A DNA stretch of 64,000 nt, taken from the NCBI RefSeq assembly GCF_017591435.1, contig NC_059272.1, positions 6,459,035 through 6,523,034 of the forward strand, given 5' to 3'. Under the pieces are notes generated by a model. The model saw only the letters and a program-made list of their open reading frames with translations. It was not told the DNA's origin and searched no databases. The stretch is from Portunus trituberculatus (lineage: Eukaryota > Arthropoda > Malacostraca > Decapoda > Portunidae). This document shows positions 22,011 through 32,488 of the stretch, in pieces. Both the position numbers and the translations under genes were made by a program. Each line of letters starts with the position of its first letter. Position 1 is the first letter of the stretch.

Positions 22011-23654
22011 TTGTCTTTCCTCTCACACCTACGGAGAATCCGCGTCAGTGAGCGTGCTTTTGGGGTGAATTAACACCGTCCGGTCCCCCTAGAGTGGTTT
22101 GGCAGGACAATCTGACATTAGGTAACTTCTCCCTGACTCCTCCCACTTGTGTCCCGCTCCCCTCCTGCAGGAGGGGGATGTACCCCCCTCCATGCCTGAC
22201 GGACCTTCCTGCCCTCCCCCCGTAAGGGGGAGGGAGGACACTGATCGACGACCCCCGACTGCCAGACTGTCTATTGACCCCTCTAAAGCGACGTATGTGA
22301 CTCTACATTCCAAGACGAACACCCGCCTGTCTGCTGTTAATTCTTTTATAATAAAGAAGGTCATTGACTGTAATATAGGAAATGTCGTTAATGTGAAAAA
22401 AAAACTTGCTAGTGGTGATCTGCTTGTTCAGACACTTAACGTAAATCAAGTTAAATCATTGTTGAAGCTCCGGTTCATTCATGACATCGAGATCGAGGCT
22501 TCGATTCCAGTGTCCATGAACTCGTGTCGGGGAGTCGCTTCCCACCGCGATTTTGTGGATATGGAACCGACCGAGATCGTCGATTGCATGACTGATCAGG
22601 ATGTCATTGAGGCTCGGAAAATTACTAAAATGGTTGACGGTACAAGAAGGAGCACAGCATCAGTCATTCTCACCTTCAGTGCTGCTAAGTTGCCAGAGAG
22701 GATTCATGTAGGGTACGAGTCGGTTCCCGTTCGTCCCTACATTCCGAATGCTCTCCGTTGTTTCAAGTGCCAGCTTTATGGTCACCATGGTAACGCTTGT
22801 CGGTCTTCCCACGCTTACTGCGGTAGATGCGCAGGAGAGGGCCACTCTGTGGACCAGTGCACATCCTTGGTAGAGAAGTGCCGTAATTGTGAAGGTGCTC
22901 ACTCCACTTTTTCACGCGATTGTCCCGCGTGGAAAGTGGAGAAAGAGGTCTGCACGGTTAAAGCTACTAAAGGGATCTCTTACTATGAAGCAAGGATGCG
23001 AGTGAAGCAGACGCAGGCCGCGCCTGCTTCATACGTCTCCTACGCTTCAACAGTAAGGGCTCCACCTAAGATGTGTACTGTTGCCATCCAGACTGACCTC
23101 AGCGACCTGCTGCCTGTTCCATCTACCACCACTGATTCCCCTTCAACCTCTGCCTCATCATCTGCTAAAACTACTACTACTACTACTACTACTAAAACCT
23201 GTACTCCTATAACTTCCTCTGCTCCATACCTGTCTGCTATTTCTCGTACTCCCAGTAAGGGTGAGAAGACAGACAAGTCTAATAAATTAAATTTAACAAA
23301 GCTTGAACGTCAACGCCCTTCTCATGTCGCCGCTCCCGCGCCGTCGTGAAGGAGTTCACACGCTCGCTCCCTCTCGACGAGCTCCGGGGAGTTAACAATT
23401 GATGAATCGATGGATGTCACCATTAGTAAGGTCCGGGAGAGGTCACCCGGCAGCGCCTCTGAGCGCAAAAGGACTAAGAAAAACGGCCGCCACCACAACT
23501 CTTAAGCCATAATGTTCAAGGTGTTACAGTGGAATTGCAGAGGTATTCGGAATAAAGATCCATATTTGGCACTTTTAGTGAACATACACAGGCCGTCCGT
23601 TATTTGTCTACAAGAGACGAGACTGCAGGATCAGCCTGATCCTGCAGTGCTAAA
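22011..23654 (+). mobile_element. LINE B copy 3, 5' half only
   Basis: Begins TTGTCTTTCCTCTCACACC, the same as the 5' end of copy 1. It carries all of ORF1 and the first 48 or so codons of ORF2, and stops abruptly at 23654 within the endonuclease, seven bases after a 25 bp near-palindrome (23623-23647). Lacking a 3' end is abnormal for target-primed insertion. Confidence 0.85.
22192..23349 (+). CDS. LINE B copy 3 ORF1, gag-like protein with three zinc knuckles
   Basis: 385 codons from ATG 22192 (MPDGPSCPPPVRGRE); the open frame extends upstream to 22147 without another ATG. Knuckles at about residues 190-240: CFKCQLYGHHGNAC, CGRCAGEGHSVDQC, CRNCEGAHSTFSRDC. A variable Ser/Thr tract with about ten Thr codons at 23170-23195 follows. 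The stop TGA at 23347 is AGA in copy 1, so the protein is shortened by a nonsense change; the original would have run to about 23505. ORF2 ATG is at 23512. Presumed role: RNA-binding subunit of the retrotransposition RNP. Confidence 0.8.
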   Translation: MPDGPSCPPPVRGREDTDRRPPTARLSIDPSKATYVTLHSKTNTRLSAVNSFIIKKVIDCNIGNVVNVKKKLASGDLLVQTLNVNQVKSLLKLRFIHDIEIEASIPVSMNSCRGVASHRDFVDMEPTEIVDCMTDQDVIEARKITKMVDGTRRSTASVILTFSAAKLPERIHVGYESVPVRPYIPNALRCFKCQLYGHHGNACRSSHAYCGRCAGEGHSVDQCTSLVEKCRNCEGAHSTFSRDCPAWKVEKEVCTVKATKGISYYEARMRVKQTQAAPASYVSYASTVRAPPKMCTVAIQTDLSDLLPVPSTTTDSPSTSASSSAKTTTTTTTTKTCTPITSSAPYLSAISRTPSKGEKTDKSNKLNLTKLERQRPSHVAAPAPS

Positions 23655-24961
23655 GCCTGCCTGGTACACTGTGTTTAGAGGCACAGGGGGCACTATAGCA
23701 GTGTGCTGCGGCAAAGGTGGGAACACGGCAGGTGTGGTTGAAGTGCCAGCAGTGGGGCAGGAAGGCTGGGACAGGTGAGGGGCAGCGGCCGAGAAGGAGG
23801 GCTTCGTCCCCCAGGCGTTGGTCTGGGGAGGTGGAGCCTGGCGGAACACAAGCCTGGGCTGACTCACCTCATCCGTGGTAGGCTCCCTTTGGGGCCGAGG
23901 CCTGACAGTGCAGAGGGTGGAGTGGGCGTTGTGGTCACCCCAACAATTGCAGCAGCGAGGAGGGATTTTGGTGCCCTCCTTGATCTTATCCAGGCACTGT
24001 GCTGACTTATGGGGGCCAGCACAATACCTGCAGCGAGGGGCAGACTGGCAGCGCCACTCCTTGTGTCCCCAACAACTACAGTGGCGGCACAGGTCAGGTT
24101 CAGGTGTATACCGCTCCACACGCAGACGTCCAAGGCCCAGGAGATGCACCTCACTGGGCACCTTACCTGTCACCACTCCCAACAGTTGGGGCCTTGCCAT
24201 CTGCCCCACCATCCTCCTCTTCAGCCCATGGAATACAGCTGGTACCTCTATCAGGTTGACATTGATGTGGGTCGCCACTCCATGGATAATAACAGGGTGG
24301 GTGCCCTCCTCGCCAGGGCACTCCATAACCAGGCCCAGAAAGCCCTCACTCAACAGGGTGGCGTAAAAGGAGGAGTCAGTACTGACCGTTATATAGGGCT
24401 GGTTCCGTCCCTCATTGTAGGGTGGCTGCAGGTCTGGCTGTTGTTTCAGCAGGGCAGCAAACCAGCTGAAAAGCTCACTGGCTGTCTTCCCATGGCCAAC
24501 AGGGAAGAACAGACGACGCCTTTGTTTAAGGTCCGAGGTGGCCGTGGCAGGTACATCTCGACAGGGAATCTGGTCAGCAGCAGCATTTTCCTGGTGTTTT
24601 TCCTTGCCAGATGGTGCAGGACGAGGCTCCTCAACAATCTCCATGTCCTCTAGGGCTGCTACGCCTACCTCCACCTCAACAGTGCCTGTGACGAGCATAG
24701 TCCTTTGTGCTGGGCCCACGTGGGAAGCAGCAGGCTTTGTGGCGGGGGGGCACCACCAAACCCAGGCACGGACGCTTATTTTCTGTCTTCTTCTGGCTTG
24801 TTTCTGGCTGGCAAAACGGGCCTAGACCTCCCTCAGTAGCCACTGAGTAGGCGTGTTCACTCCAAATCAATTCTGATTTCCTCTTATAGGGGCTGCAACT
24901 CATGTAAACACGGAGAGTGATAATTATGACGTCCTTCCGACACAGCGGGGAGGACGCAACT
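23655..24961 (-). mobile_element. LINE A copy 2, 5' part only, convergent with LINE B copy 3
   Basis: Reverse-complement match to LINE A copy 1 from the 5' end (24961) to the middle of ORF1 (equivalent to about 5200). ORF1 is open for 362 codons from MGPAQRTMLV (24719) through knuckles CRHCSCWGHKEWRC, CRYCAGPHKSAQC and CCNCWGDHNAHSTLC, and shows the frame lost in copy 1. The true N-terminus is cut off by one extra G in a G7 run at 24744-24750. The 3' part is missing at the LINE B junction. Confidence 0.85.
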
Positions 24962-24993
<32 letters not shown>

Positions 24994-25036
24994 GTAGGTA
25001 GGTACAAAGATATAGATAGATAGATAGATAGACATA
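24962..25036. repeat. Compound microsatellite (AG)n, (TAGG)n, (ATAG)n
   Basis: About 14 AG units, then TAGG and TAGA units, directly outside the 5' end of LINE A copy 2. Confidence 0.9.
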
Positions 25037-25518
25037 GATATGTGCTCTGAGAAAACTGGTTTCCGAGTCAAGCGATCGTCTCAACGAGTATAGATAACTA
25101 TGAGAGGAAAGCTTGAAAATAATGCGTCATTAAGTTAGATTGTGGTGGATGGCAAGTATAGTAGTGTTTTCATTCCCTCCTAGAGGGACTCGTCGTCGCT
25201 TACTTTCGACTTGAGATCCCTGAAATATTTAATTTTCTCTTCCTACATGACATATGTGGTAGTATATGAAACTGATAAATGTAAACATATGTTTTCAAAT
25301 CGAAAATGTAATGTAGTGTTTTAAATTTTCAGTAAATATTTGTATTACTGATCACTTAAATATCACACACCTCTTCCCCGCTCTCCTGTACAAGGCAACA
25401 GCTCGCCGGTTCGCCCGCTGCTTGAGCTGCTCTGCCTTCCCTTGTATCCCGGTGTGAGACGGTTACTCTCTTGAGATAACACAGGAGAAGAAGAGACTTG
25501 ACACGGAGAGTTCCCGCG
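25037..25518. other. Unassigned sequence and probable LINE C 5' leader
   Basis: 25082-25113 (CAACGAGTATAGATAACTATG...) recurs inverted at 39097-39126. From about 25360 GC content rises, and the sequence leads without interruption into the LINE C ORF1 ATG at 25519, so 25360-25518 is probably its 5' UTR. No promoter element identified. Confidence 0.45.
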
Positions 25519-27051
25519 ATGGAAGCGGACGTAGACATGTGGGACTCCATCTCTCCGGGCAAGCGGGGCCAGCCTGACACGCCCCCTGATGACAGCCCGG
25601 AAAGGTCCCGTTGCTGTACTGCCCAGGATCACCCCCAAGCCCCGGAAGAGTACGTCAAGGCCTCGTTCCTGCTCCGAGTTACGGAAGTGGGGCGTCTCTT
25701 CGCCAACCCAGCCAAGGTTTCACGTGTCCTCCACGACTCCGGCTTCGGGAAATACATCCTCGAGGGGGAGACTCGATCCCTAGGCAATGGTTCGTCCCTG
25801 GTAGTGGCGGTATGGGCCCACAACCTCCCCAAGATCCCCATGCTCCAGCTGTCCTCCTTCACCCTAGGTGAGTGGCCTGTTACCTGCCGTAGAGCAGACC
25901 GGGACAGCGGTACTTACCACTACGCCAAGGTGGGGCCCCTGGCGGACGACACTACCCTTGAGGAGGTCCGGGACGGCTTCCGTGTCCTGGAGGGCAATGA
26001 GGTGGTGGAACTCACCTGGCTTCCACCCCATAGCCTACCATGCTTCGCCACTAGGAAGTGGCTTAGACTTAAGGTGAGAGGTTCCCCACCCAGCAAGGTA
26101 GCCATTGACCAGCTGGTGTACTACCCACGCTCCATTCTCCTCCCCCTCCTGCGCTGCCCAGGGTGCTTTATGTTAGGGCACTCCATCAATACCTGTAGGT
26201 CCTCGGTCCGCTGTGCCCGCTGTAGTGGCCCCCACCCCTCCCAGAAAGGCAACAAGGGTGAGGTATGTGAAAAGCCCTTCCACTGTTTCCAGTGTCGGGG
26301 TTCCCATGGGCCCCGGTCACTCCATTGTCCCCACAACCTCCATGCCCAGCAGCTCTACACCCGCCTGGCGAATGAAGGCAAACCCCTACCTGAAATCAAC
26401 AAGCAGCTGAGGGCCCTCCAGTTGCCTCGACCACAGCGACAGACTCCTACACCAGCCACTCCTGTTCCTACCATCCCAACCCGCTCGGCTGCTCGGGTTG
26501 TTGAGCCAGGGTGTTCCTTCGCCTCTGTTGCCACAGGGAACAGGTATGCCACTCTACAAGACACACCCAATGAAGCTGCTACTGTCGACCAGGAAGAGGA
26601 CACCATACCCACTCCTCACATCCCTATACCACCTGCTACCCATGTTGCTCACCATCGGAGGAAGCCAAGTAGGCGTTCAGGTGTACAGTCTCCTCCACCC
26701 ACCCCGATACCTGATGCTGAGCCCGGGCTCCTGTCTGTAACAGTTGAGGCCGAGGTCCACCACCCTTCCAGAAATGCTCGTCACCCAGAGACGCCCCACC
26801 ATCACCCTCATCAAGCACCAGGCCAGTGTTATAACTCACCTCCACCTTCTCGACCCTCCTCTCCACCCCAGGACTCTACCAAGCCTACAGCCACTGACAG
26901 TACTTCTTCCTCCGTATCTGAGCTCCTCCCCACCATCCTCGACCTCATTTGGCATGGCTACCACCTCTACCGGAAAGGAGTGTCTTTCCCGGACATCATC
27001 ACCACCCTCTGGCCCTCTGTCTCCACAATCCTGAGTACTCTCTTCCTGTAA
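25519..27051 (+). CDS. LINE C ORF1, intact gag-like zinc-knuckle protein (510 aa)
   Basis: Open for 510 codons from ATG 25519 (MEADVDMWDSISPGKRGQ); an upstream in-frame TTG at 25498 is a less likely start. Three Cys/His knuckles at about residues 215-275: CPGCFMLGHSINTC, CARCSGPHPSQ...C and CFQCRGSHGPRSLHC. A long Pro/Thr/Ser-rich linker and a hydrophobic C-terminus (LLPTILDLIWHGYHLY) follow. The stop TAA overlaps the ORF2 start in TAATG (27049-27053), suggesting coupled or reinitiating translation. It is the longest undamaged coding frame in the window. Presumed RNP/nucleic-acid chaperone role. Confidence 0.85.
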   Translation: MEADVDMWDSISPGKRGQPDTPPDDSPERSRCCTAQDHPQAPEEYVKASFLLRVTEVGRLFANPAKVSRVLHDSGFGKYILEGETRSLGNGSSLVVAVWAHNLPKIPMLQLSSFTLGEWPVTCRRADRDSGTYHYAKVGPLADDTTLEEVRDGFRVLEGNEVVELTWLPPHSLPCFATRKWLRLKVRGSPPSKVAIDQLVYYPRSILLPLLRCPGCFMLGHSINTCRSSVRCARCSGPHPSQKGNKGEVCEKPFHCFQCRGSHGPRSLHCPHNLHAQQLYTRLANEGKPLPEINKQLRALQLPRPQRQTPTPATPVPTIPTRSAARVVEPGCSFASVATGNRYATLQDTPNEAATVDQEEDTIPTPHIPIPPATHVAHHRRKPSRRSGVQSPPPTPIPDAEPGLLSVTVEAEVHHPSRNARHPETPHHHPHQAPGQCYNSPPPSRPSSPPQDSTKPTATDSTSSSVSELLPTILDLIWHGYHLYRKGVSFPDIITTLWPSVSTILSTLFL

Positions 27052-28071
27052 TGGCCCTCTCCTTTATGTTGTGGAACGCCCGATCCCTTCTCCGCAAAAC
27101 ATAGGAACTCCTAACCTATTTAGATGACACCCTCCCATCTGTGGTTGGCATATGCGAGACCTAGCTTCCCCCTCATCTTTCCCTCTCCTTTCCGGGCTAC
27201 AACATCATCCGCAAAGATCGTGGTCAAGGACGTGGAGGAGTCCTTGCCATCCATGACTCCCTCGTCTCATCGCCTCTCCCTATCCCTCAGTCTCAAGATG
27301 GGCGTCTGGAGGTTGTTGCTGCCAAGGTTGGACTTGGTGGTGGCTGGCTCACGGTGGCAGTCTGCTACAATCCTGGGGGTGCAGCTGGCTACCGAGAGTT
27401 TATGCGCTACTTCTCCACCCTGCAGCCTCCAGTGCTTATAATGGGGGACTTTAACGCCCATCATACATGTTGGGAGCCTGACCTGCCACCTCACCATCAC
27501 AACACCTCTGGCAACGCTCTCTTCCAAGCCTTGCTAGATCTAACACATGTCTCCCTCCTCAGCCCTCCCGGACTAGCGACCAGGTTTCATCCCCATACTG
27601 GTGCCGCCTCAGTGCTCGACCTGTTCCTTGGAGACCCTACCTTCAAGGACTCCACCTTCCGCACTGGACCTTACATGGGCAGCGACCACCTCTCTCCTCG
27701 CCTCCCTCCCACAAGTCTCTCCACAGCCCCAACCTGGCTGCATGCCCCGCTGGAGGCTCAATTCTTCTGGCTGGCCCCAGTACGTGGCTGCGCTTCCCCC
27801 CTCACTGGACACCCAACATCTTCCCCTGGATGAAGCCGCAACAACCATTGCTGGGGTGCTGTCCGAGGCTGGCACAGCTGCCTTCCCACTCATCACCCGT
27901 CGTCGTCCACGCCGCCCTGTGAAGCCCTGGTGGGATGCAGCCTGTGCGCAGGCAGTACAGGACCGTCGCCAGGCTTGGAATCAGTGGCGTAGGACCCCCA
28001 CTATCCAGGCTGGCCGTGCTTACCGCCGCCTGGACGCCATCTGTGCCAAGACCATTCTCAAGGCAAAGTGA
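27051..28071 (+). pseudogene. LINE C ORF2, APE endonuclease domain with two stops and a frameshift
   Basis: Starts MALSFMLWNARSLLRK. In-frame stops follow at about 27102 and 27162, where VGICET should carry the metal-binding Glu. The frame then continues through GGVLAIHD, MGDFNAHHTCWEPD, SVLDLFLGD and GSDHL, and shifts near 27770 into the linker (RRPRRPVKPWWDAACAQAVQ). Domain order is normal; the enzyme cannot be made. Confidence 0.82.
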
Positions 28072-29000
28072 AATGCATGGGACCTGCACTGCTCCACTCT
28101 CTCCTTCCGCTCCTCTCCCAAGAGTACCATGTCCTTTCTCCGCTCCATGGAGGGCAAGATGGTATCTCAGAACATCCCATTTTCTGATGATGATTCTACC
28201 CCACTGGCTGATCCTGAATAGGCAAAAATCTTGTCAGAACACTTCCACCTCAAGATTGGTTTACCTCCTCCTCTTCGTCTGCCTCCAACCCTTACTTCAG
28301 TTATTGAAACTGCCATCTCCTCTCCAGCTCTCCCATCCCTTGCTCAACCATTCAAGCCTCATGAACTCTCCTCAGCCTTAGCTACATTAAAACCCGGTAA
28401 GGTGCCAGGCCTTGATAAAGTCCCATACGACTTAATCCGCCACCTCACCCCACCCCTACGTGCCTGCCTTCTTCAACTATACAACAGCAGCTGGCAGTCG
28501 GAGCAGTTTCCATCCACCTGGAAACCTGCCATCCTCATCCCCATCCACAAACCTGGAAAGGACCCTACACTCCCTTCAGCATACAGGCCCATCAGCCTCC
28601 TCTCCTGCATCGGGAAGCTGCTGGAGAGGTTAGTCAACACCCACCTAACCTGGTGGTTAGAAGCTAACAACAAGCTAGCAGAGGAGCAATGTGGCTTCCT
28701 CCACTGTCCACCCACAGACGGATGACCTTGTGCCAACAATACTACAATATACTGGGCCTGCCTGCTTCCCACCCCCTCTCTACCCTCCACTCCAACTCAG
28801 GGGTGGATCAGAAAGCTCCTGCATGGCTCCCCGCTGCCCGTCAGCCACTAATAGTGCGTGCCCTGCTCAGCCTAACCATTCTCCACTTACCACCACCACC
28901 TCCACAGCCTGTCAACCCCTACTCACCTTTTCCTTCATGGCTGGACGTCACCCATAATTTTGCTCTCCACGTTCCTGGGCTTCCTCCCAAACCATCTGTG
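28072..29000 (+). pseudogene. LINE C ORF2, RT fingers, with the catalytic palm deleted
   Basis: Blocks PGKVPGLDKVPYDLIRHL, FPSTWKPAILIPIHKPGKD, AYRPISLLSCIGKLLERL and LAEEQCGF (RT motifs 0-2) are open from 28231 to 28725. Then the sequence jumps to a post-RT linker (SGVDQKAPAWLPAARQPL), so the D-x2-K-AFD and Y-x-D-D motifs are absent. Roughly a kilobase compared with related elements must be missing. Stops at 28069 and 28219 lie upstream. Confidence 0.8.
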
Positions 29001-29627
29001 TATACTGAACCTTCGTGAGGCTCAGTCTCTTGTACTGGGCCTAAGTGAAGCTTAGGCCGAGTAAGGGAAGAAAAGAAAGATGTAACGAATCCAAGGGGGA
29101 GGGATGAACACACCAAGCTTAAGAAAATAGACCCTTTAATCCAATAACAACCCATCACAGTCATGTAACTTTCTACCTAGCCTACCTATAAGATGGGAGA
29201 CCTATGGGGGTGGGTGGGAAACCGTGGGTAACTCAGCTGTAGATGAGAGGGCGTGAGGGTGCGTGTGGTGGCGTCCCGAGAGGTAAAAATGGCGGCCCGT
29301 CCCTCGCGGCGTCCTGCTTCTCTCTCTCTCTGTCTCTCTGCCTGGTTGGGCCTGCTGTGCTGGAAGTGGCAGAAGGTTCCACAGTGGCGGTGCTCGAGAA
29401 GAGAGCGGGGTGATGTTCTGAGGGCGACGCCACCACGCTTCTCACCTTATAAGGCGGCAGCCATGATGACTGCGCACGCAGCCATACGTCATCTCCCTTC
29501 TCCCCCTATAGGGACTCCCTATATAAGAATTCCTAGCTACACATATGAAAGGGAAGATGAGGATTTGGACTAAATAAATACCCTAATAGTGGATAATAAT
29601 CACACTCCAGTACTGCTACTCGGTACA
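29001..29627 (-). repeat. Gypsy LTR (3' LTR of the minus-sense element)
   Basis: In element sense starts TGTACCGAGTAGCAG and ends GGTTCAGTATA. Nearly identical to 32489-33113 in the stretches compared. It includes the CT-rich tract near 29320 and the strings AAGAATTCCTAGCTACACAT and GGATTCGTTACATC. Confidence 0.88.
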
Positions 29628-30110
29628 TGGCTTTTTCCTCAGGGAAAACAAATCCCCGTCTTCCCTTTTACAACAAAAAAAATGTAACACACACATAACA
29701 ATCCACGTAATCGCGATACACCACCGTGAGCACACATAACCATTTAGAGCTATATAGTGTCCAGGGTATCTGTGGTATTACTGCCCTTCGTTTCAACATT
29801 TCACACTCTACAATTTCCCACTTAGTGCGAGACCTTGATGTTTCTACCGGTCCGGCAGGACCTGACCTCCCAGTTGGTGTTGCGCCACCCACGTCCCATC
29901 AGTCCAGGCGTACAGGGGCAGAGTAGAGAGGCCGACGTAGTCCTCTCCAAGGCCTTATTCTGTGGGGACTGGATTCAGGAGGCCCCTCCTCCTGAACATT
30001 CCAGCCACCCACAACAGTGGCAGTCTCCTTCCCCAGCAGCGGGTCTGATGTAGCTGCAAAAGAAATATAGGGCAGTCACAAGATTTCAATGTCCCTAGGG
30101 GTCTATACAC
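29628..30110 (-). other. Gypsy 3' internal non-coding region
   Basis: Lies between the integrase stop and the 3' LTR in element sense. It contains purine-rich AAAAGGGAAGACGGGG (plus-strand 29653-29668), a candidate polypurine tract, though it is about 25 bp from the LTR. No open frame of note. Confidence 0.5.
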
Positions 30111-30540
30111 TTAGTATTCTTCTATAAATCTCCTCACTGGCCGTCTCTCACGAGTCGGTCTGGGCTCCTCTACCTCATTGTCTTTTTCCTCCTCATCGGA
30201 AGGCACTACAATTTCTTCCATGTCTACCACGTACCCTTCATCGGTTACATATTTTCTCACTCGGTCAGCTGCTCTATGGAGTATTTTGCCATTGAACACA
30301 TTTTCCACTTCATATGACACTCCATCTAAATTCACCTTTTTAACCTTATACGGTCCAATCCACTTGAGACCAAGTTTTCTATCAGCTGACGAACCAAACT
30401 GTTCCCTTTTTATCCACACCAAATCATCTACCTCGACTCTTTGGTCCTTCCGGCCAATGTTCGCTCTAGCTAACCACTTCCTGCTATCTGCACGGGATGA
30501 TTGTCTCACTGCCTCCAAGGCAAAGTAGTTCCCACATAGC
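30111..30540 (-). pseudogene. Gypsy integrase C-terminal domain
   Basis: Minus-strand frame: KWLARANIGRKDQRVEVDD, LVWIKREQFGS, GLKWIGPYKVKKV, YEVENVFNGKILHRAADRV, RKY, then an acidic Glu/Asp tail and RPVRRFIEEY before the stop. The GPYKV...RADRV pattern is the SH3-like C-terminal fold of Ty3/gypsy integrases, used for DNA binding. The zinc and D,D-35-E catalytic parts are absent because the frame runs into the inverted block at about 30545-30589. Confidence 0.78.
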
Positions 30541-30588
30541 GAGGAGCATGGCGCCGGAAGAAAAGGAAATAGAGCTGTTCGCCAGTGG

Positions 30589-30975
30589 TCTCGAGCACCG
30601 CCACTGTGGAACCTTCTGCCACTTCCAGCACAGCAGAGAGACAGAGAGAGAGAGAAGCAGGACGCCGCGAGGGACGGGCCGCCATTTTTACCTCTCGGGA
30701 CGTCACCACACGCACCCTCACGCCCTCTCATCTACAGCTGAGTTACCCACGGTTTCCCCCCCATAGGTCTCCTATTTTATAGGTAGGCTAGGTAGGAAGT
30801 TACATGACTGTGATGGGTTGTTATTGAATTAAAGGGTCTATTTTCTTAAAGCTTGGTGTGTTCAATGTTCATCCCTCCCGCTTGGATTCGTTACATCTTT
30901 CTTTTCTTCCCTTACTCGGCCTAAGCTTCACTTAAGCCCAGTACAAGAGACTGAGCCTCACGAAGGTTCAGTATA
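30589..30975 (+). repeat. Inverted, 5'-truncated gypsy LTR inside the element
   Basis: 387 bp matching the last 60% of the LTR, in plus sense, starting at TCTCGAGCACC and ending CAGTATA. The first about 240 bp of the LTR are missing. It is opposite to the two outer LTRs. Confidence 0.85.
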
Positions 30976-30977
30976 GA

Positions 30978-30990
30978 TGGTGGCAGCGGT
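30978..30990 (+). other. Primer-binding site of the inverted gypsy block
   Basis: TGGTGGCAGCGGT starts 2 nt after the LTR end and would pair with a tRNA 3' end ...ACCGCTGCCACCA. The tRNA identity was not determined. Confidence 0.75.
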
Positions 30991-31628
30991 TTATATGTGT
31001 TTTATATAGGCACATCGACCCACGTAACTCTCCGTAGAGACAGGAATAATCAGTGCTTATCCCCCCCTTGTTTAGTAGTGAAGTGGTGTTTCTCCTCCGT
31101 TTATTATTTTTTTTTTCTTATTTTTGCCTCATGTTTCGAGTGGACATTATGGAGTCACAGCGACAGGAAAGAGGAAGGGGAACAGTGAGAGTTAGGTGTT
31201 CGTCCCTTCCCCCATGATGTCTTTGTTAGTGGTTCGGCGGTAGCACGGGGGCCCCCACACTCCCCCACAAGTAATTACCTTTGGGTGGTAGTTGGCGCCG
31301 TGCCGGTCCCCCTTGCTACCCTCCCACCTCTAGTTTATCCGCGCGGATAAGCTAGGGAAGGAGACAAAAAAAAAATTTCCAGTTTAGGGGTAATTTTTTT
31401 TTTTTTACATTTCCCATTTGGCTCATATGTAATGGCATGTTTTTTTCAGTAAGTTGTTTTCTTATGCATTGATATTTTGGTGTGATTAGCTTCTTGTCTC
31501 CACAGGAAGGTACGTTGTTTTTATAATGAGAATTTAAGTTGTGTTTTGGTGAAACAGAAAGCTACTGTTCACCCAATTTTCATTTTGTTTAGTTTGTGAC
31601 AAGTTGTCAGATATTTTTTTCTTTCATT

Positions 31629-32473
31629 ATGGATGAGTTGGCGGATTTTCTGAGCTTAAGGGCAGAGTGGACGCCTAAAAAGGAAAATGAACCAGTAGTT
31701 AAAACCGAAGATGATACGGTAGTTAACCAGATAACGAGCGTAAGTCCGTCAGGTGCAGAGGCAGTAAATAACTTAGAGATGGAGGTAGATGCCTTGCGTG
31801 ATTGTGTCTATGATTTGTTGCAGGAAGTTAGAGAGAACAGGGAGAGGCCGGCGAGTAACCCTGTTAAATGCCTCATGAAGCCCCGTGACATCCCCGTCCT
31901 TGAACTGCGTCATTTGAGTGGAGTAGAAGGAGTTGGCCGGTTTACTGTTTTTTTCTCACAGGTGGAAAGTTGCTCAATAGATAATAGAGAGAGGCAACAG
32001 ATAGTTAAAATGCGTGTGGAAGCCCCATTAGCTTTACTGGTGCAAACGGTCGTGGAGAAGGAAGTAACCTGGGCACAATTTAAGCAATATCTTACAAAGG
32101 AGCTCACGGACCAGAATGAGGAAAGGTTATTTGATTCTCTGAATGATTTAAAATATTCGGTGGAAGACGACCCCATCAAGTTTGTCAAGGTTGAAATGTA
32201 AACTAGCTTTGGTTACCGTAAGGACCGATGCTGATGACGTGCCGTCTCAGGACAGGTTGATAAAGAACAAACTAATAAAAGGAATGCCGAGAGACTGCAG
32301 GGAAAGACTAGAACTGTACCTGGACGAAAAAGTACCGTTAACCAGGTTTCTGACCAAATTAGATACTGAAAGACTGGTGGTAATGACTCAGAAAGAGAGT
32401 AGTGTATGAGCGGTTAGCCCAGCCCCAGCCCACCTACCGACTGCCCCGCGAGCGGCGGCGGCGACTACATCCC
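31629..32473 (+). pseudogene. Gypsy gag (matrix/capsid) gene, frameshifted and truncated
   Basis: ATG 31629 (MDELADFLSLRAEW). A coiled N-terminal part, then a capsid-like region (LELRHLSGVEGVGRF, FSQVESC, RMRVEA-type, WAQFKQYLTKELTDQ, LNDLKYS). A one-base shift near 32190 moves the frame to SRLKCKLALVTVRTDADD, which stays open to a TGA at 32407-32409. Pro/Ala-rich codons continue to 32473 and stop exactly at the primer-binding site of the opposite-sense LTR. No zinc knuckle is reached. Role: virus-like particle core. Confidence 0.75.
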
Positions 32474-32486
32474 ACCGCTGCCACCA
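32474..32486 (-). other. Primer-binding site of the minus-sense gypsy element
   Basis: Same 13 bases as at 30978-30990, in minus sense, 2 nt after the end of the 32489-33113 LTR. The two 5' leaders diverge exactly after this motif: TTATATG in the plus block, GGGATGT here. Confidence 0.75.
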
Positions 32487-32488
32487 TC

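Larger units (their letters stand above)
25360..29000 (+). mobile_element. LINE C, I-like element, 5' and central part
   Basis: GC-rich non-LTR element: 5' leader, ORF1 (25519-27051), and ORF2 with endonuclease and part of RT, interrupted at 29000 by a Ty3/gypsy element. It resumes at 33114 with RNase H and ends in (AAC)n at 34146. The 4 bp TGTG is present on both sides of the gypsy insertion. RNase H plus a terminal Cys-Cys-His-Cys motif places it in the I-like group. Confidence 0.85.
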
